Shown here: piece by piece, positions 1-10,800 of the stretch
Layout: every line of letters begins with the position of its first letter
How positions within the stretch are numbered: position 1 is the stretch's first letter
From: Saccharum officinarum
Taxonomy: Eukaryota > Streptophyta > Magnoliopsida > Poales > Poaceae
Assembly: GCA_020631735.1 (NCBI GenBank)
Contig: CM036231.1
Span: 2,879,831 to 2,943,830 of the forward strand
DNA length: 64,000 nucleotides
Reading direction: 5' to 3'
Program-made: the position numbers and the translations under genes
The notes under the pieces: generated by a model
What the model was told of the DNA's origin: nothing
Database searches by the model: none
What the model saw: only the letters and a program-made list of their open reading frames with translations

Positions 1-1375
1 ACTTAATCCTATATTAGGTTTAGGCGCGTGTCAATGCTTAGCCCTGCTTAGTTCGGTAGAAGTCGGGTGATTTCCGGTCATCCGTGAGATGTAGGAAGGA
101 GTCACGAGTGGCTTATGGCTATCGTGGATGGAACCATGCTTAAAAATGAAATTGAGACCGGGCGGGAGTTCGATAGTACAGCCGCAAGACACTTCACGTC
201 TTGGGTGTGGAGCTATGCCCGTCTGAGTCGTTTAAGGACCGATTCGCTGTATGTCCTTGAGTCATGTTGAACGCAGTCTAACACTTAGTTGGCCGGATAA
301 GTCGTTCCGACCGCGAAGCCGAGTAATTTGATTCAGGCCGGGAATCGAATGGTAGGTTGCTTCTTGGAGGAGAGAAAGGATGTGCTTGGGGACATTGGCG
401 TGAGACCAAGGGGGGTTAGAGTCCTTATCACCTGGCAGAGTGTCACCCTTGGGGTCGCGACATCATTCGGACCCGCGATTCCTGAATCATATGAAAAGGT
501 GGCTTGTGCGACCCTGGCAGGGGCCTGCGCGGTGAGTGTTAGAAATACCCCTCCAGCTGGATAGGAATTCGATTCGAATCGTCGTCGCTCCCGGTTAGTG
601 AGCACTTGACTTGAGCAGCGGCAACGTAGATCTCATTAAATGAACTGGTGGTTAAGGGAATGATACAATGTTGCCACAATTCATACCTGCTCTGGATATA
701 ATGATGATAATTGTTTGATTATAATCAAGTGCATGTTTAGTACAGGTGCTAAGATAGATGACAGGTAAATGCTAAAAATAACTGCTAGTACAGGTTATAA
801 GAGTCTCAATTACTTATGCCTTTATGCAAAAATGTGATGTCAGCTAGCCTCTTGTGTAAGCCTTGCATAATCCTTGGTGTCATCTTATTTTTGGTTTTCG
901 ACGGGTAAGTCTAGCTGAGTACATTCCAGTACTCAGGGTTTATTCCCTCCTGTTGCAGATGATATGCTCTACCAAGGCTTCTGCAAAAATTGTCTCCACC
1001 CTGCGGGTGACGAAGACTAGATCACTAGGGCGTGATCATCTTTTATGTACTTTCCTGATGCTTTTGCGGGTTGTTGATCTTCAAGACTGGCAGTAGTATG
1101 TGAATTAATACGTGTGTTATGCTTCCGCTACTTTATAAACTTGGTTTGTAATATTTGCGACTCCGTGTGTGTAAACTTATTTCGGCACTATTTGTGAAAT
1201 GTAACGTATGATGTTGTATGTTGAATGATGCGATCTTGGTTGTAAGCAAGTTGGTTTGAAATCCTTCGTGGTTTCGATTGACTACCGGGATTATATGGGC
1301 TCAAGTTCGAAAATTTGAGCGCTTCGGTGCTTGTTTTTGTACTTGTGCTCTTATAATTTGGTCGGTTCTGTTACA
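1..1375 (+). repeat. 5' LTR of Gypsy element 1 (3' part only)
   Basis: This stretch matches 11245-12548 and 21923-23297 almost base for base. It ends in TGTTACA, the inverted complement of the TGTAACA that opens the 3' LTR at 7815, and a primer-binding site follows two bases later. It is therefore the distal part of a 5' LTR whose start lies outside the window. By eye there are roughly a dozen substitutions against the 3' LTR over 1.3 kb, so the insertion is fairly young. The short ORFs that can be read here are LTR sequence, not genes. Confidence 0.9.
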
Positions 1376-1377
1376 CC

Positions 1378-1390
1378 TGGTACCGGAGCA
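1378..1390 (+). other. Primer-binding site of Gypsy element 1
   Basis: TGGTACCGGAGCA lies two bases after the LTR end. It is a variant of TGGTATCAGAGC, the plant initiator-Met tRNA primer site used by many Gypsy and Copia elements. Element 2 has the canonical form at the same place (43017). Confidence 0.8.
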
Positions 1391-2147
1391 TAATTCAACA
1401 TTAAACACATCGTACGAGTATTTAAAAACAAAAGTAATTGATTATGAAAAGGGTTAAAACATTAAAAATTATTTTCATAGGTATGCCAGTGATCACATCC
1501 CTTAGCCCAAATAAGGACTCTTAGGTGGCTTATTATAAAGACTAACTTGGGGGCCTTGTTGTTTTTGTTTCGTCGTCCATACGGCGTGATATTGTATGGA
1601 TGCCATTCACTTGGGTGGTAATGTATGGATCAATTGCCTCGACGCTCTGGTAAGTGTGAGTTGTGAGAGCATGATCGTCCAACCGGCGATCTAGGGGAGA
1701 GTAGTTTTGGTGACTTGCATACTTACATGTTTAAACCGTGTAATTATGTCGGCACTTAATTGCGGGAACCTTTATATCGGGTAGCTTTGATACTGAAGTA
1801 TATACATCAGGGGATGTGTATATGGAACGTATTTAAATTACTGCTTTCTTGTGTGCTTATATTGGGAAACTGTTGGGCTAAAATGAGATTTTCTGCAGGT
1901 ACACTAACAGCGCAAACGAGTAGACCGATAGTTTCGCCTATATGAGAGAACGTATGTATGCCACCGCCTAGCGTTAGGAATTTTTGATTCTACTAGGATG
2001 AGAGGGCGTACGGAACGTGCATGCATCATGTTTAATTATATCATACATATCATTTACTCCCTCCTTAAAAATTTCAATAGTCCCGACTAAATTAAATTTC
2101 GTATCCCCTAAATGATCCTCACTTTCAGTCGTATCTTGTTGCTACAG
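1391..2147 (+). other. Untranslated leader of element 1
   Basis: No long ORF is present. The leader is clearly homologous to the reverse complement of 50241-50979, the leader of element 3. Both contain a conserved AG|GTAC splice-donor-like site, here at 1897-1902. The leader ends in TTGTTGCTACAG immediately before the ATG of ORF0, which looks like a 3' splice site. Splicing is inferred, not shown. Confidence 0.6.
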
Positions 2148-2639
2148 ATGGCACGTACCAAGAGGACCGCTCGCAAGTCCACTGGAGGCAGGGCACCTCG
2201 TCACCAGCTCGCTCCACGTGAGCCCCGCCCTGAGCCCACTGAGGTGGACAGGCTGAGGGCTGAGTTGGCGGAAGTGACTGCTGCCAGGAATGCAGCGCGT
2301 CAGCAACTGGAGCAAGTGATCCGTGATCGTGACCAGGAAACACTTGCAGTCCAGAGATTGACAGTAGCACATCGCAACTGTCAACGCATGCTGGTCCATG
2401 TCATGAATCAGAGGGATGAAGCCTGGCACGAGGAGAACGTTCTGAGAGCTCGCCAGTTTGAGCTCGAGCAACAGTTGGAGAATGCTGAAGAATACAATGA
2501 CAATCTTCATGAAGAAGTGCACCGCCTGAACAACCAGCTTAATCCTCTGCTGCCTCAAAACAACAACGCAGAAGAGGACATGGGTTCGGGAATCTTCATG
2601 GCTGAAGATGATGATGAAGTGAAGGTCAATGGGCCCTAA
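2148..2639 (+). CDS. ORF0 of element 1: histone H3 tail-like N-terminus plus coiled coil
   Basis: 163 codons between leader and gag. After Met the first 21 residues match plant histone H3 at 18 positions: ARTKRTARKSTGGRAPR followed by HQLA, differing at H3 Q5, K14 and K18. Residues equivalent to K4, R8, K9, S10 and R17 are kept. No histone fold follows. Residues about 35-135 form a charged heptad-like coiled coil rich in Arg, Glu, Leu and Gln, then an Asn/Gln patch and an acidic end (AEDDDE). The start at 2148 is chosen because it abuts a CTACAG acceptor-like site and the homologous ORF in element 2 starts at the same motif; an in-frame ATG lies 12 codons upstream. After the stop, a GAA microsatellite and a second acidic stretch in a shifted frame run to 2751, so the ancestral ORF was probably longer. 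Function is unknown; chromatin mimicry is inference. Confidence 0.75.
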   Translation: MARTKRTARKSTGGRAPRHQLAPREPRPEPTEVDRLRAELAEVTAARNAARQQLEQVIRDRDQETLAVQRLTVAHRNCQRMLVHVMNQRDEAWHEENVLRARQFELEQQLENAEEYNDNLHEEVHRLNNQLNPLLPQNNNAEEDMGSGIFMAEDDDEVKVNGP

Positions 2640-3412
2640 GATGCCGCACCAGAAGAAGCACCAGAAGAAGAAGAAGAAGAAGAAGAAGAGAGAAGTTAGT
2701 GATGAGGACGGCGGGGAGATCCTTGACACCGACTCTGAGGGCGATGCTTAGAGTAGTCATCGCGTAGCTACAATGTTAGGATCGTCTTTTGTGCCCTCCC
2801 TGTGTTAGAGAGAGGCTTTGTAATAACTTGGCTTTTGGGATGTAAGGTCGAACCCTATGTTTCCTGGATGTTTAGTTGGAACCTGTTAATTTTGACCACA
2901 ATTGGATGTCTGTTGTGTGCGTTCGATGATGGTGTCACGATTAGCACCCTTCGGTGCCGCGACGAAACCGAGGGCCTCCTATGGCGCGCGACATAAGGTT
3001 GTGCTGCTTGGCACGCGCTGGTATCGAGGTGGCTAGTCATGATCCACCATGGAGCTCTACCGTTGAGAAGTCTCCTTGTGGTCAGTTTGAAGTAGCCTTT
3101 CTCAGTCAACTAAAAACTTTGAAATCAAATCCAAGTACCGGGCGAAAGATCAAAAATCACGTAGATTTTAACGTAAACGGTTCAGCAACTGCTGTGCTCC
3201 TTGTGAGTGAGCCTTTATCAAAGTACATCTTGTCGGATTCCCTCGCCTGATTTCGTCACTTGATGCGCTTGAATGGATTGTGCGGTTGTGATGAATTATT
3301 GTGCCATGATTATTTTGAGAAGTCTATTTCATGAAGTCAGTTTGACATATTTACAATAATTCATCTACAAACTTCCCACATCGTCAGTGCTCATTGGCTA
3401 TGCATTTTGCAG
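2640..3412 (+). other. Spacer between ORF0 and gag, with GAA microsatellite
   Basis: 2655-2692 is an imperfect GAA run. An acidic reading frame (SDEDGGEILDTDSEGDA) ends at 2751 and probably is the former C-terminus of ORF0. From 2752 to 3400 I see no coding signal. The end, GCATTTTGCAG at 3402-3412, is pyrimidine-rich and acceptor-like and sits directly before the gag ATG. Confidence 0.55.
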
Positions 3413-6400
3413 ATGTCGTACAATCTCTATCGGGGTCGTGGCAATGAGGATGAGGAACAGCCACCCCCTCCGCCACCACCTACCCCGGCTGATCTGATGC
3501 AGACCGTGGTCGAAGGGCAGCGCATGCTGGCAGATGCTATGCGCCAGCTTGCCAACCGGGAGGCTCGTCATGGCCGCCAGGGTCCAGAACCCAATCAGTA
3601 CAGTGATTTCAAGGACTTTCTTGATACTAAGCCCCCACTCTTTAAGGAGGCGGAGGAACCACTACAAGCTGATGAGTGGTTGAATACTATTGAATAAAAG
3701 TTTCGTCTGCTTCGCTTGACTGATGAGCTAAAGACTGAATATGCTTCTCACCAACTGCATGGTCCAGCGGGTATTTGGTGGAGCCACTATCGTTCCACAC
3801 TGCCTGCAAATGTCCCGATTGCTTGGGACCAGTTCAAGGCTGCATTCCGTGGGAACTATATTCCTCCAGGTCTTATGGCTATCAAGCACACAGAATTCAT
3901 GAGGCTATCGCAGGGAAATAAAAGTTTGACTGAATATCTGCAATCCTTCAACAACCTGGCAAGGTATGCCACAGAGTTTGTGGATACCGATGCCAAGAAA
4001 ATTGCTAGCTTTAAAAGAGGCCTCGGCCCAAAGCTGATGAAGACTATGGGCACTAGCAAGTGCACTACCTTCAATGAATTTATCAGTGATGCTCTGACTC
4101 AAGAGAACAATAACTCTATCTATGCTGCTTCTAAGAGCCGCAAGAGGGCACTTGAGGCAGGTGCTTCACAGTCTCGAGCTCCAGCTGCCCCGAGGGCTCC
4201 TCCTCGCCCTCCTGCCACAAGTGCTAAGTTCCGTCCTCCGCAAAAGAAGGCGCCAGTGAAGACTGGGTTTCGCAAGGCATATACAGTGGCTCTGCCAAAG
4301 AGTAATTCGGGCCAAGGCAGCTCTACTGTCCCTCCTAGCAACATGCCTTGCTGGAACTGCAACAAGCCAGGCCATTGGTCCAGGAACTGCCCTTACCCTA
4401 AGAAGAATGTCAACCAAGGTGGCCGTCAAGGGCACGCTCATTATAACAGTATTGAGGAAATCCCATCTGGTGAGGTTGTCAATGCTGGTAAGTTCCTAGT
4501 TGACCAACACCCTGCAGTGGTACTTTTTGATTCAGGTGCTTCGCATTCCTTTATCAGTCCTAAGTTTGCATCAGAATTTGCACACAAATTGCATACTGTT
4601 GAAGGTGGGGGTTATTGTATTAGAGCAGCAAGTGGGAATATTTCCACAAATAAAGTAGTGGGGAATCTTGAGCTTGAGATAGAAGGGCGAAAGTACTCGC
4701 TTCCCTTAGTGGTTTTGCCGGGCTTAGGCATAGATGTTATTCTGGGCATGAATTGGATGAGTCAGAATGGGGTACTCATTGATACATCCACTCGGGTAGT
4801 TATGCTCAGAGATCCTTCAGATCAAAAGGGTTTTCTGGTACAACTCCCCAGAAAAGTTGATTTGTCTAGGGAAGTTCATGCTGTGCAAGCAAAGGCGTTG
4901 GCGGAAATTCCTGTAGTGAATGAGTTTCCGGACGTTTTTCCCGATGAATTGCCGGGACTCCCTCTGGATCGGGATGTGGAATTTAAAATTGAGTTGTTGC
5001 CTGGCACGGCGCCCATCTCTAGGAGACCCTATAGGATGCCTCCGAATGAACTAGCTGAACTTAAGGTGCAATTGAATGAACTTTTGAAGAAGGGGTTGAT
5101 TCGTCCTAGTTCGTCACCGTGGGGATGTCCTGCTATCTTTGTAAAGAAGAAGGATCAGTCATTACAAATGTGCGTTGATTATAGACCTCTCAATGCAGTC
5201 ACTGTCAAAAATAAGTACCCTCTACCGCGCATCGACATCTTGTTCGATCAGTTGTCTAAAGCTAAAGTTTTCTCCAAGATTGATCTAAGATCTGGCTATC
5301 ATCAAATTAAAATCTGTCCTGAAGATGTTCCAAAAACCGCCTTCTCTACCAGATACGGTCTTTATGAGTATCTTGTTATGTCCTTCGGCTTGACCAACGC
5401 CCCCGCACACTTTATGTACTTGATGAATTCGGTGTTTATGCCCGAATTGGACAAGTTTGTGGTGGTATTTATTGATGACATCCTGATATATTCTGTAAAT
5501 GAGGAAGATCACGCTGAACATCTGCGTATAGTCCTCACAAGACTGCGTGAACATCAACTATATGCAAAGTTCAGTAAGTGCGAATTCTGGCTTCGAGAAG
5601 TACCTTTCCTTGGGCATGTGTTGTCCGATAGAGGAATTATGGTGGACCCCGCCAAGGTACAGGAAGTACTGAACTGGAAGGCTCCTATCTCGGTTCACGA
5701 GGTCCGGAGTTTTCTTGGTTTGGCTGGCTATTATCGTCGCTTCATCCCGGATTTCTCCAAAATAGCCAAGCCAATGACTCGGTTGCTACAAAAAGACACC
5801 AGGTTTGTCTGGACTCCTGAGTGTGATGCGGCTTTTCACCAACTGCGAACCCTCCTAACCTCAGCTCCGGTTTTGGCACAACCGGATATCGAGAAACCAT
5901 TTGATGTTTATTGTGATGCCTCAGGCATAGGTTTGGGAGGTGTGTTGATGCAGGAAGGCCGAGTGATTGCATATACCTCTCGACAACTTCGGAAACATGA
6001 GGTGAATTATCCAACGCATGACTTAGAACTCGCCGCAGTTGTTCATGCTTTGAAAGCCTGGCGGCACTACCTGTTGGGCAATGTTTGCAATATCTACACA
6101 GACCACAAAAGCCTCAAATACATCTTCACCCAACCCGAGTTAAATATGCGTCAAAGAAGATGGCTCGAGTTGATTAAGGATTATAACCTTCAAGTGCACT
6201 ATCATCCTGGCAAGGCAAATGTGGTTGCGGATGCTTTAAGCCATAAGTCTCATTGCCATTCCCTAGTTGAAACTGATTTTCATCGATCTCGCCTTCTACA
6301 TCCAGCAGTCTTGTACAACATCACTGTCAGTTGTACTCTCAAAAGCAGAATTATTGAGCTCCAAAAGACTGACACGGGTATATTCCACATCAAGCGTAAG

Positions 6401-7819
6401 ATGAAAGAGCAAGAAACTACACAGTTCAGGGTAGATGAAGAGGGTGTACTATGGTTCAAGGATAGGTTAGTTGTGCCTAAGGACCGAGAGCTTAGAAATA
6501 ATATTATGTCTGAAGCACACTCCTCTAAGTTGTCCATCCATCCTGGTAGCAATAAGATGTATTATGATTTGAAGCCATACTATTGGTGGACCAAGATGCG
6601 GAAAGAGATAGCTGCATATGTGGCTAGGTGTGACACCTGCTGTAGAGTTAAAGCTGTGCATATGAAAGCTGGGTTACTTCAACCACTTTCTATCCCAGGT
6701 TGGAAATGGGAAGAGATAAGTATGGATTTCATTGTCGGACTTCCTCCTACTGTCAAAAATCATAACTCTATCTGGGTAATTGTGGATCGTTTGACCAAAT
6801 CAGCTCACTTCATTCCAGTTAGAGTGGACTATCGTCCCACTGACTATGCTGAGTTGTACTTCAATCAGATAGTCCGGCTCCATGGGGTACCTCGTACTAT
6901 CGTTTCTGACCGTGGTCCCCAGTTCACTGCTCGCTTTTGGGAGCACTTGCATCACCTTCTGGGAACCAAGTTAGTGAGAAGCTCTGCTTATCACCCCCAG
7001 ACGTCAGGACAGACGGAACGGGTTAACCAAATCTTGGAAGATCTATTTCGGGCATGTGTAATATCATCCAAGGGTTCTTGGGAAAAATGGTTACCTCTAG
7101 CCGAATTCTCGTACAATAATAGTTACCAAGAGAGTATTAAGATGGCCCCATTCGAAGCTTTGTACGGTCGTAAGTGTAGAACTCCACTAAACTGGGTAGA
7201 AGCTGGTGAAAGAATGTATTATGGTATTGATTTTGTTCAGGAAGCTGAGGAACAAGTCCGTACCATCCAAAAACATATGGCTGCAGCCCAAGCTAGACAG
7301 AAAAGTTATGCTGATCGTCGTAGAAAACCGCTTGAGTTTGAAGTTGGAGACTTCGTTTACCTGAAAGTTTCTCCAATGAAGAGTGTCCAACGTTTTGGTG
7401 TTAAGCGGAAACTTGCGCCAAGATACGTGGGTCCTTTCCAGATCATAGGCAAGAGTGGTGTTGTTGCGTACAAAATCCAGTTACCTCCTGAAATGAGTGC
7501 CATATTCAACGTCTTCCATGTATCTCAGCTCAAAAAGTGTCTTCGAGTTCCTGAGGAAAGAGTCCCGTTAGGAGATATCAGGCTTGAGTCTGATTTAACT
7601 TACGAAGAAAAGCCAGTCCGGGTGATAGATACTCAGGAACGAGTAACTAGAAGCAAAGTGGTTAAGTGGTATAAAGTGATGTGGAGTAATCAGGGTAGTG
7701 AAAGTGACGCTACATGGGAACGGGAAGACTATTTGCGGGATGGTTATAAGGAATTCTATGAAAAATGGTACGCTTTCCAAATCTCGGGACGAGATTTTTA
7801 TAAGGGGGGAGGGCTGTAA
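3413..7819 (+). CDS. Gag-Pol polyprotein of Tekay-like chromovirus, one in-frame stop
   Basis: One frame of 1468 codons, interrupted only by TAA at 3695-3697; this looks like CAA to TAA, since element 2 has Gln at the same place. Domains in order: Gag with proline run; CCHC zinc knuckle [15 protein letters not shown] (4349-4390); aspartic protease with DSGAS (about 4529); reverse transcriptase with FIDD (about 5468-5480); RNase H with DASGIGLGG (about 5915); integrase with HHCC finger (about 6535-6640) and DDE core ([16 protein letters not shown]); and a C-terminal chromodomain-like module (about 7600-7790: VRVID...KVMW...ATWERED). The chromodomain and the single Gag-Pol frame place it with Tekay/Del-type chromoviruses. 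The stop codon TAA overlaps the first bases of the 3' LTR. Apart from the single stop it looks full length. Confidence 0.92.
7799..7814 (+). other. Polypurine tract of element 1
   Basis: A purine-rich run ending GGGGGGAGGGC directly precedes the LTR start TGTAACACC. This is the expected position of the plus-strand primer. Confidence 0.7.
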
Positions 7820-10800
7820 CACCTCAGGTGTTTAGCTCCATAATTGCATTGCATTGCATGAGCATAAGCATGCATCATTTCATGTTAATTCATGTGGTTG
7901 CAACAAATGTGATTTGTTTTTAAAGTTTTATTTGACTCACATCATGTGGCACTAGGGAGTTGGTGTAACTAAAGGGTAGAGTAGCCAATTATATCTCACA
8001 ACACTTTAGTTATACTTAGGGTCACTAATGGAGCAAGGTTCATGTTGACCAAAATCACCAAAATGCCCTCCAAGGTGTAGTTGACCAGCATTTAGCCCTA
8101 GGATGCTCTAGTTTGACCAATTAAAAAGTCTAGCTTAGAGACCTTGCATGGAGGAGCACCCTTAAGCAAAGTTGTAGGGAATTTTATGGGGAACAAAAGT
8201 CTCAATATGACCATCTCATGAAACTGGCCAGAACATGCTCAAAAATGGCCCACAAGTCAGCTAGAGGGGCTGTCTCAACACTTAGAATTTTTCTAAGTCT
8301 CAAAAGTGTCCCTCCAGTTTTACTGTGGCCTACTTTGGAAGCTTGTAGTTTGCAAACCAGACCAAACCAGCCCCAACTCATATTGACAAACTTGTAGTCC
8401 TTGTGTAGCTCTACAACATTGTCAACATCACCATCACCTAGTTCTAAATGGTTTAGGAGATATAGTGTCAAGAAATTAGGGTTTCAGTCAGTGTCTTTAA
8501 CTGAAAACATGTTTCAGTTTCACAGTGCACCACTTTGGAGCTCTGTGGTTTCAAATCCAGGCCGAATCAGTCCTTGAGCCAATTGACAAAGTTGTAGTCC
8601 TCATGTAGCTCTACAACATTGCCAACATCACCCATACCTGGTTCTCACTGGATTAGGAGTAAAATGAACCCAAAATCGCTCTGTCAGTCACCGTTTCAGA
8701 CGCCGATTCAGTCAAGTCAGGCTTCGGCCATGACTGTTGTGGCTGACTGGCCGCAGGCCGTCGTCGACGCGTGGCCATGCGGTGGCAGCCGTACGCCGGC
8801 CTTGGCCCCATCGTCGGGTCACGACGTCTTCAAGAGGTGCCACGGAGCAACCACTCACCCTCACTCACGCCCCTGCCCTCTCTCTCTCGCCTCCCCGAGC
8901 CAGAGCGGAGCACCGAGGTGCCATTTCCGCCGCGGGCTTCCTCGCGCTCGTGCGCCGTCGTCGTCGAGCCTCGGCTCAATTCCTCCCGCCAGCGACCCCG
9001 CAACATCTCCCTCTACCACCTCCATCTATTTCCGGGAGCGTTTGAGCGAAGGTGAGGCCACATTGCTCGCTTCTGCCGCCACGGCCGCATTCGGGAGCTC
9101 GCCGGAGTTTGAGGCCACCGTGGTCAGAGCGGCTCGGCCCTTCTCATCCCTCTCTTTTCCCTTAGTTAGCTTTCCAGTGACCCCAGGAAACTTGGGGCGG
9201 GCTTGGTTGAGGCGGTCGGGGCTCACCGTCGCCGGTGTACCGCCGCGCACCTCCACCGTGCCGCCATGCCCGACGGCGAGCACCTTTCCGTTGCTCCACC
9301 GCCCCGTTCTTGCCACCAATCATTGTAGTTCGATGACGTGGTCATGCTAGTCCGTCCAATTTCGTCGGCCGGCTCACCGACGGCGAGCTCCGGCGACCGC
9401 AGCTCCTCTCCTCCGCCTCTCTCTCGCTGACCAGTGGGGCCTTCCGGTCAGCCCCACGCGCGCGCGGGCGGGACGGCCTGAGCAGGCCGCGCGCGTAGTT
9501 GGGCCGCGTCCGCGTAGGGGCCGGCCCAGTAACAAATAAGATTTATTTCATTTTTATTTATTCTGTCACAGTTTTAGATAAGTTTTGGAAAAATGTAGAT
9601 CTAGGGTTTTACTTGCTCAAAAATTATGAGATAAATTTTGTTAGGATCTACTTGGGGTGTAGTATTTTAGAAAAATATGAGTTGGTTATGTGATGTTTAG
9701 TTTCTGGAGATTTAAATAGGTTTTTGAAATGTGTTTTAGATTGCATGCAAACTTGTTTAAATCATATCTTGAGTTTCAGTGTTCCAAAAATTATGAAATT
9801 TGGTGGGTAGGCTAACTTATACTTGCTCTAGCTTTGGTAAAAATTTGGGCAGTAGTGCTTAAGTACTTTTCAAGTTATAATGCTATCTTGTTAATTTAGG
9901 AAATACTTTAATGAATTTTAGTAATTTTTCTACATGTGCAATGTTCTTATAAATTTTTGGAGAATGTCTTGGTACCTTCAAGTGTCTAAGAAAAATAGGA
10001 AATCTGTTGTTTGACACTTTTTAATATGATTTGTTAATTATACAAAAATCAGCCTTTTGGGCTTGTGAATTTTGTTTAGGGAGTTTCTGTAAATAAATTT
10101 AGTTCAAATTTTTGGTTCATAGAGTCTCCTGTAATTTTTGTAGAATTTTAGGGGCAGTTTACATATATGTTTGAAATTCCACTTAATGACTTAAGTAAAT
10201 TAAGAAATGAATATAAATAAATATTTTAGGTAGGCAAACCTTACTTTCTGGTGTTTTTATGACCTATGTGAACTTGTGGTAACAATAGTTTGGTCTTATG
10301 GGATGTTTGCCACATAAATAAATATTTAATCTTTGCAATTCTAGGTTTTCTGGACAGCTGGTAGTATTTTTGGGTTTGACCTTTGACAAAGGTGTTTTCT
10401 GAAAAACTTGTAAATACCAAAGTTGTAGTAAACTTGATAAACTAGCTTGTGTCAAAATTTGGGAGCAATTGGCTTAGTAGTTTGGAAGTTACTGCTGTTT
10501 AAAGTGACAGTCCAGAATTGGCTGCTCTCTGTTTAGAGAGGACAGATTCTGGAACTTGGGGAAATTCGATATGGAAAACTTAGGAATTTAAGGTTGAGGT
10601 CTGAAAAATGATTTGTAGTGCATTTCTTAAGCTTTCCAGATTGTCTTAAACCATAACTTTTGGAGTTAGGAATCTTCAGTTATGTTAGAATCCTTGAGCT
10701 GTTGTCCAGAATGTCTTACTGTGGTAGCCTAAGTAATATTACTCTTGTGTTGTTAGGTGTTAGGGCCTTAACCGAAGAGGAACAGCTGTATCTTAGATTG

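Noticed and set aside
328..605. Short ORFs on both strands recurring at 11506-11778 and 22250-22527
   Set aside because: They lie inside LTRs and recur only because the LTR is repeated; no domain and no conserved frame (the 71-bp deletion breaks one).
2148..2210. A genuine histone H3 gene or pseudogene
   Set aside because: Only the first 21 residues match; the histone fold is absent, the rest is coiled coil, and the ORF is part of the retroelement as shown by the homologue in element 2.
2142..2729. 195-residue minus-strand ORF opposite ORF0
   Set aside because: Shadow frame; its Phe run comes from the GAA microsatellite, and the + strand shows the H3-like tail shared with element 2.
8619..9350. 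243-residue ORF in the 3' LTR
   Set aside because: Ser/Pro-rich translation of a GC-rich LTR island with overlapping open frames; no counterpart at the same place in the other LTRs.
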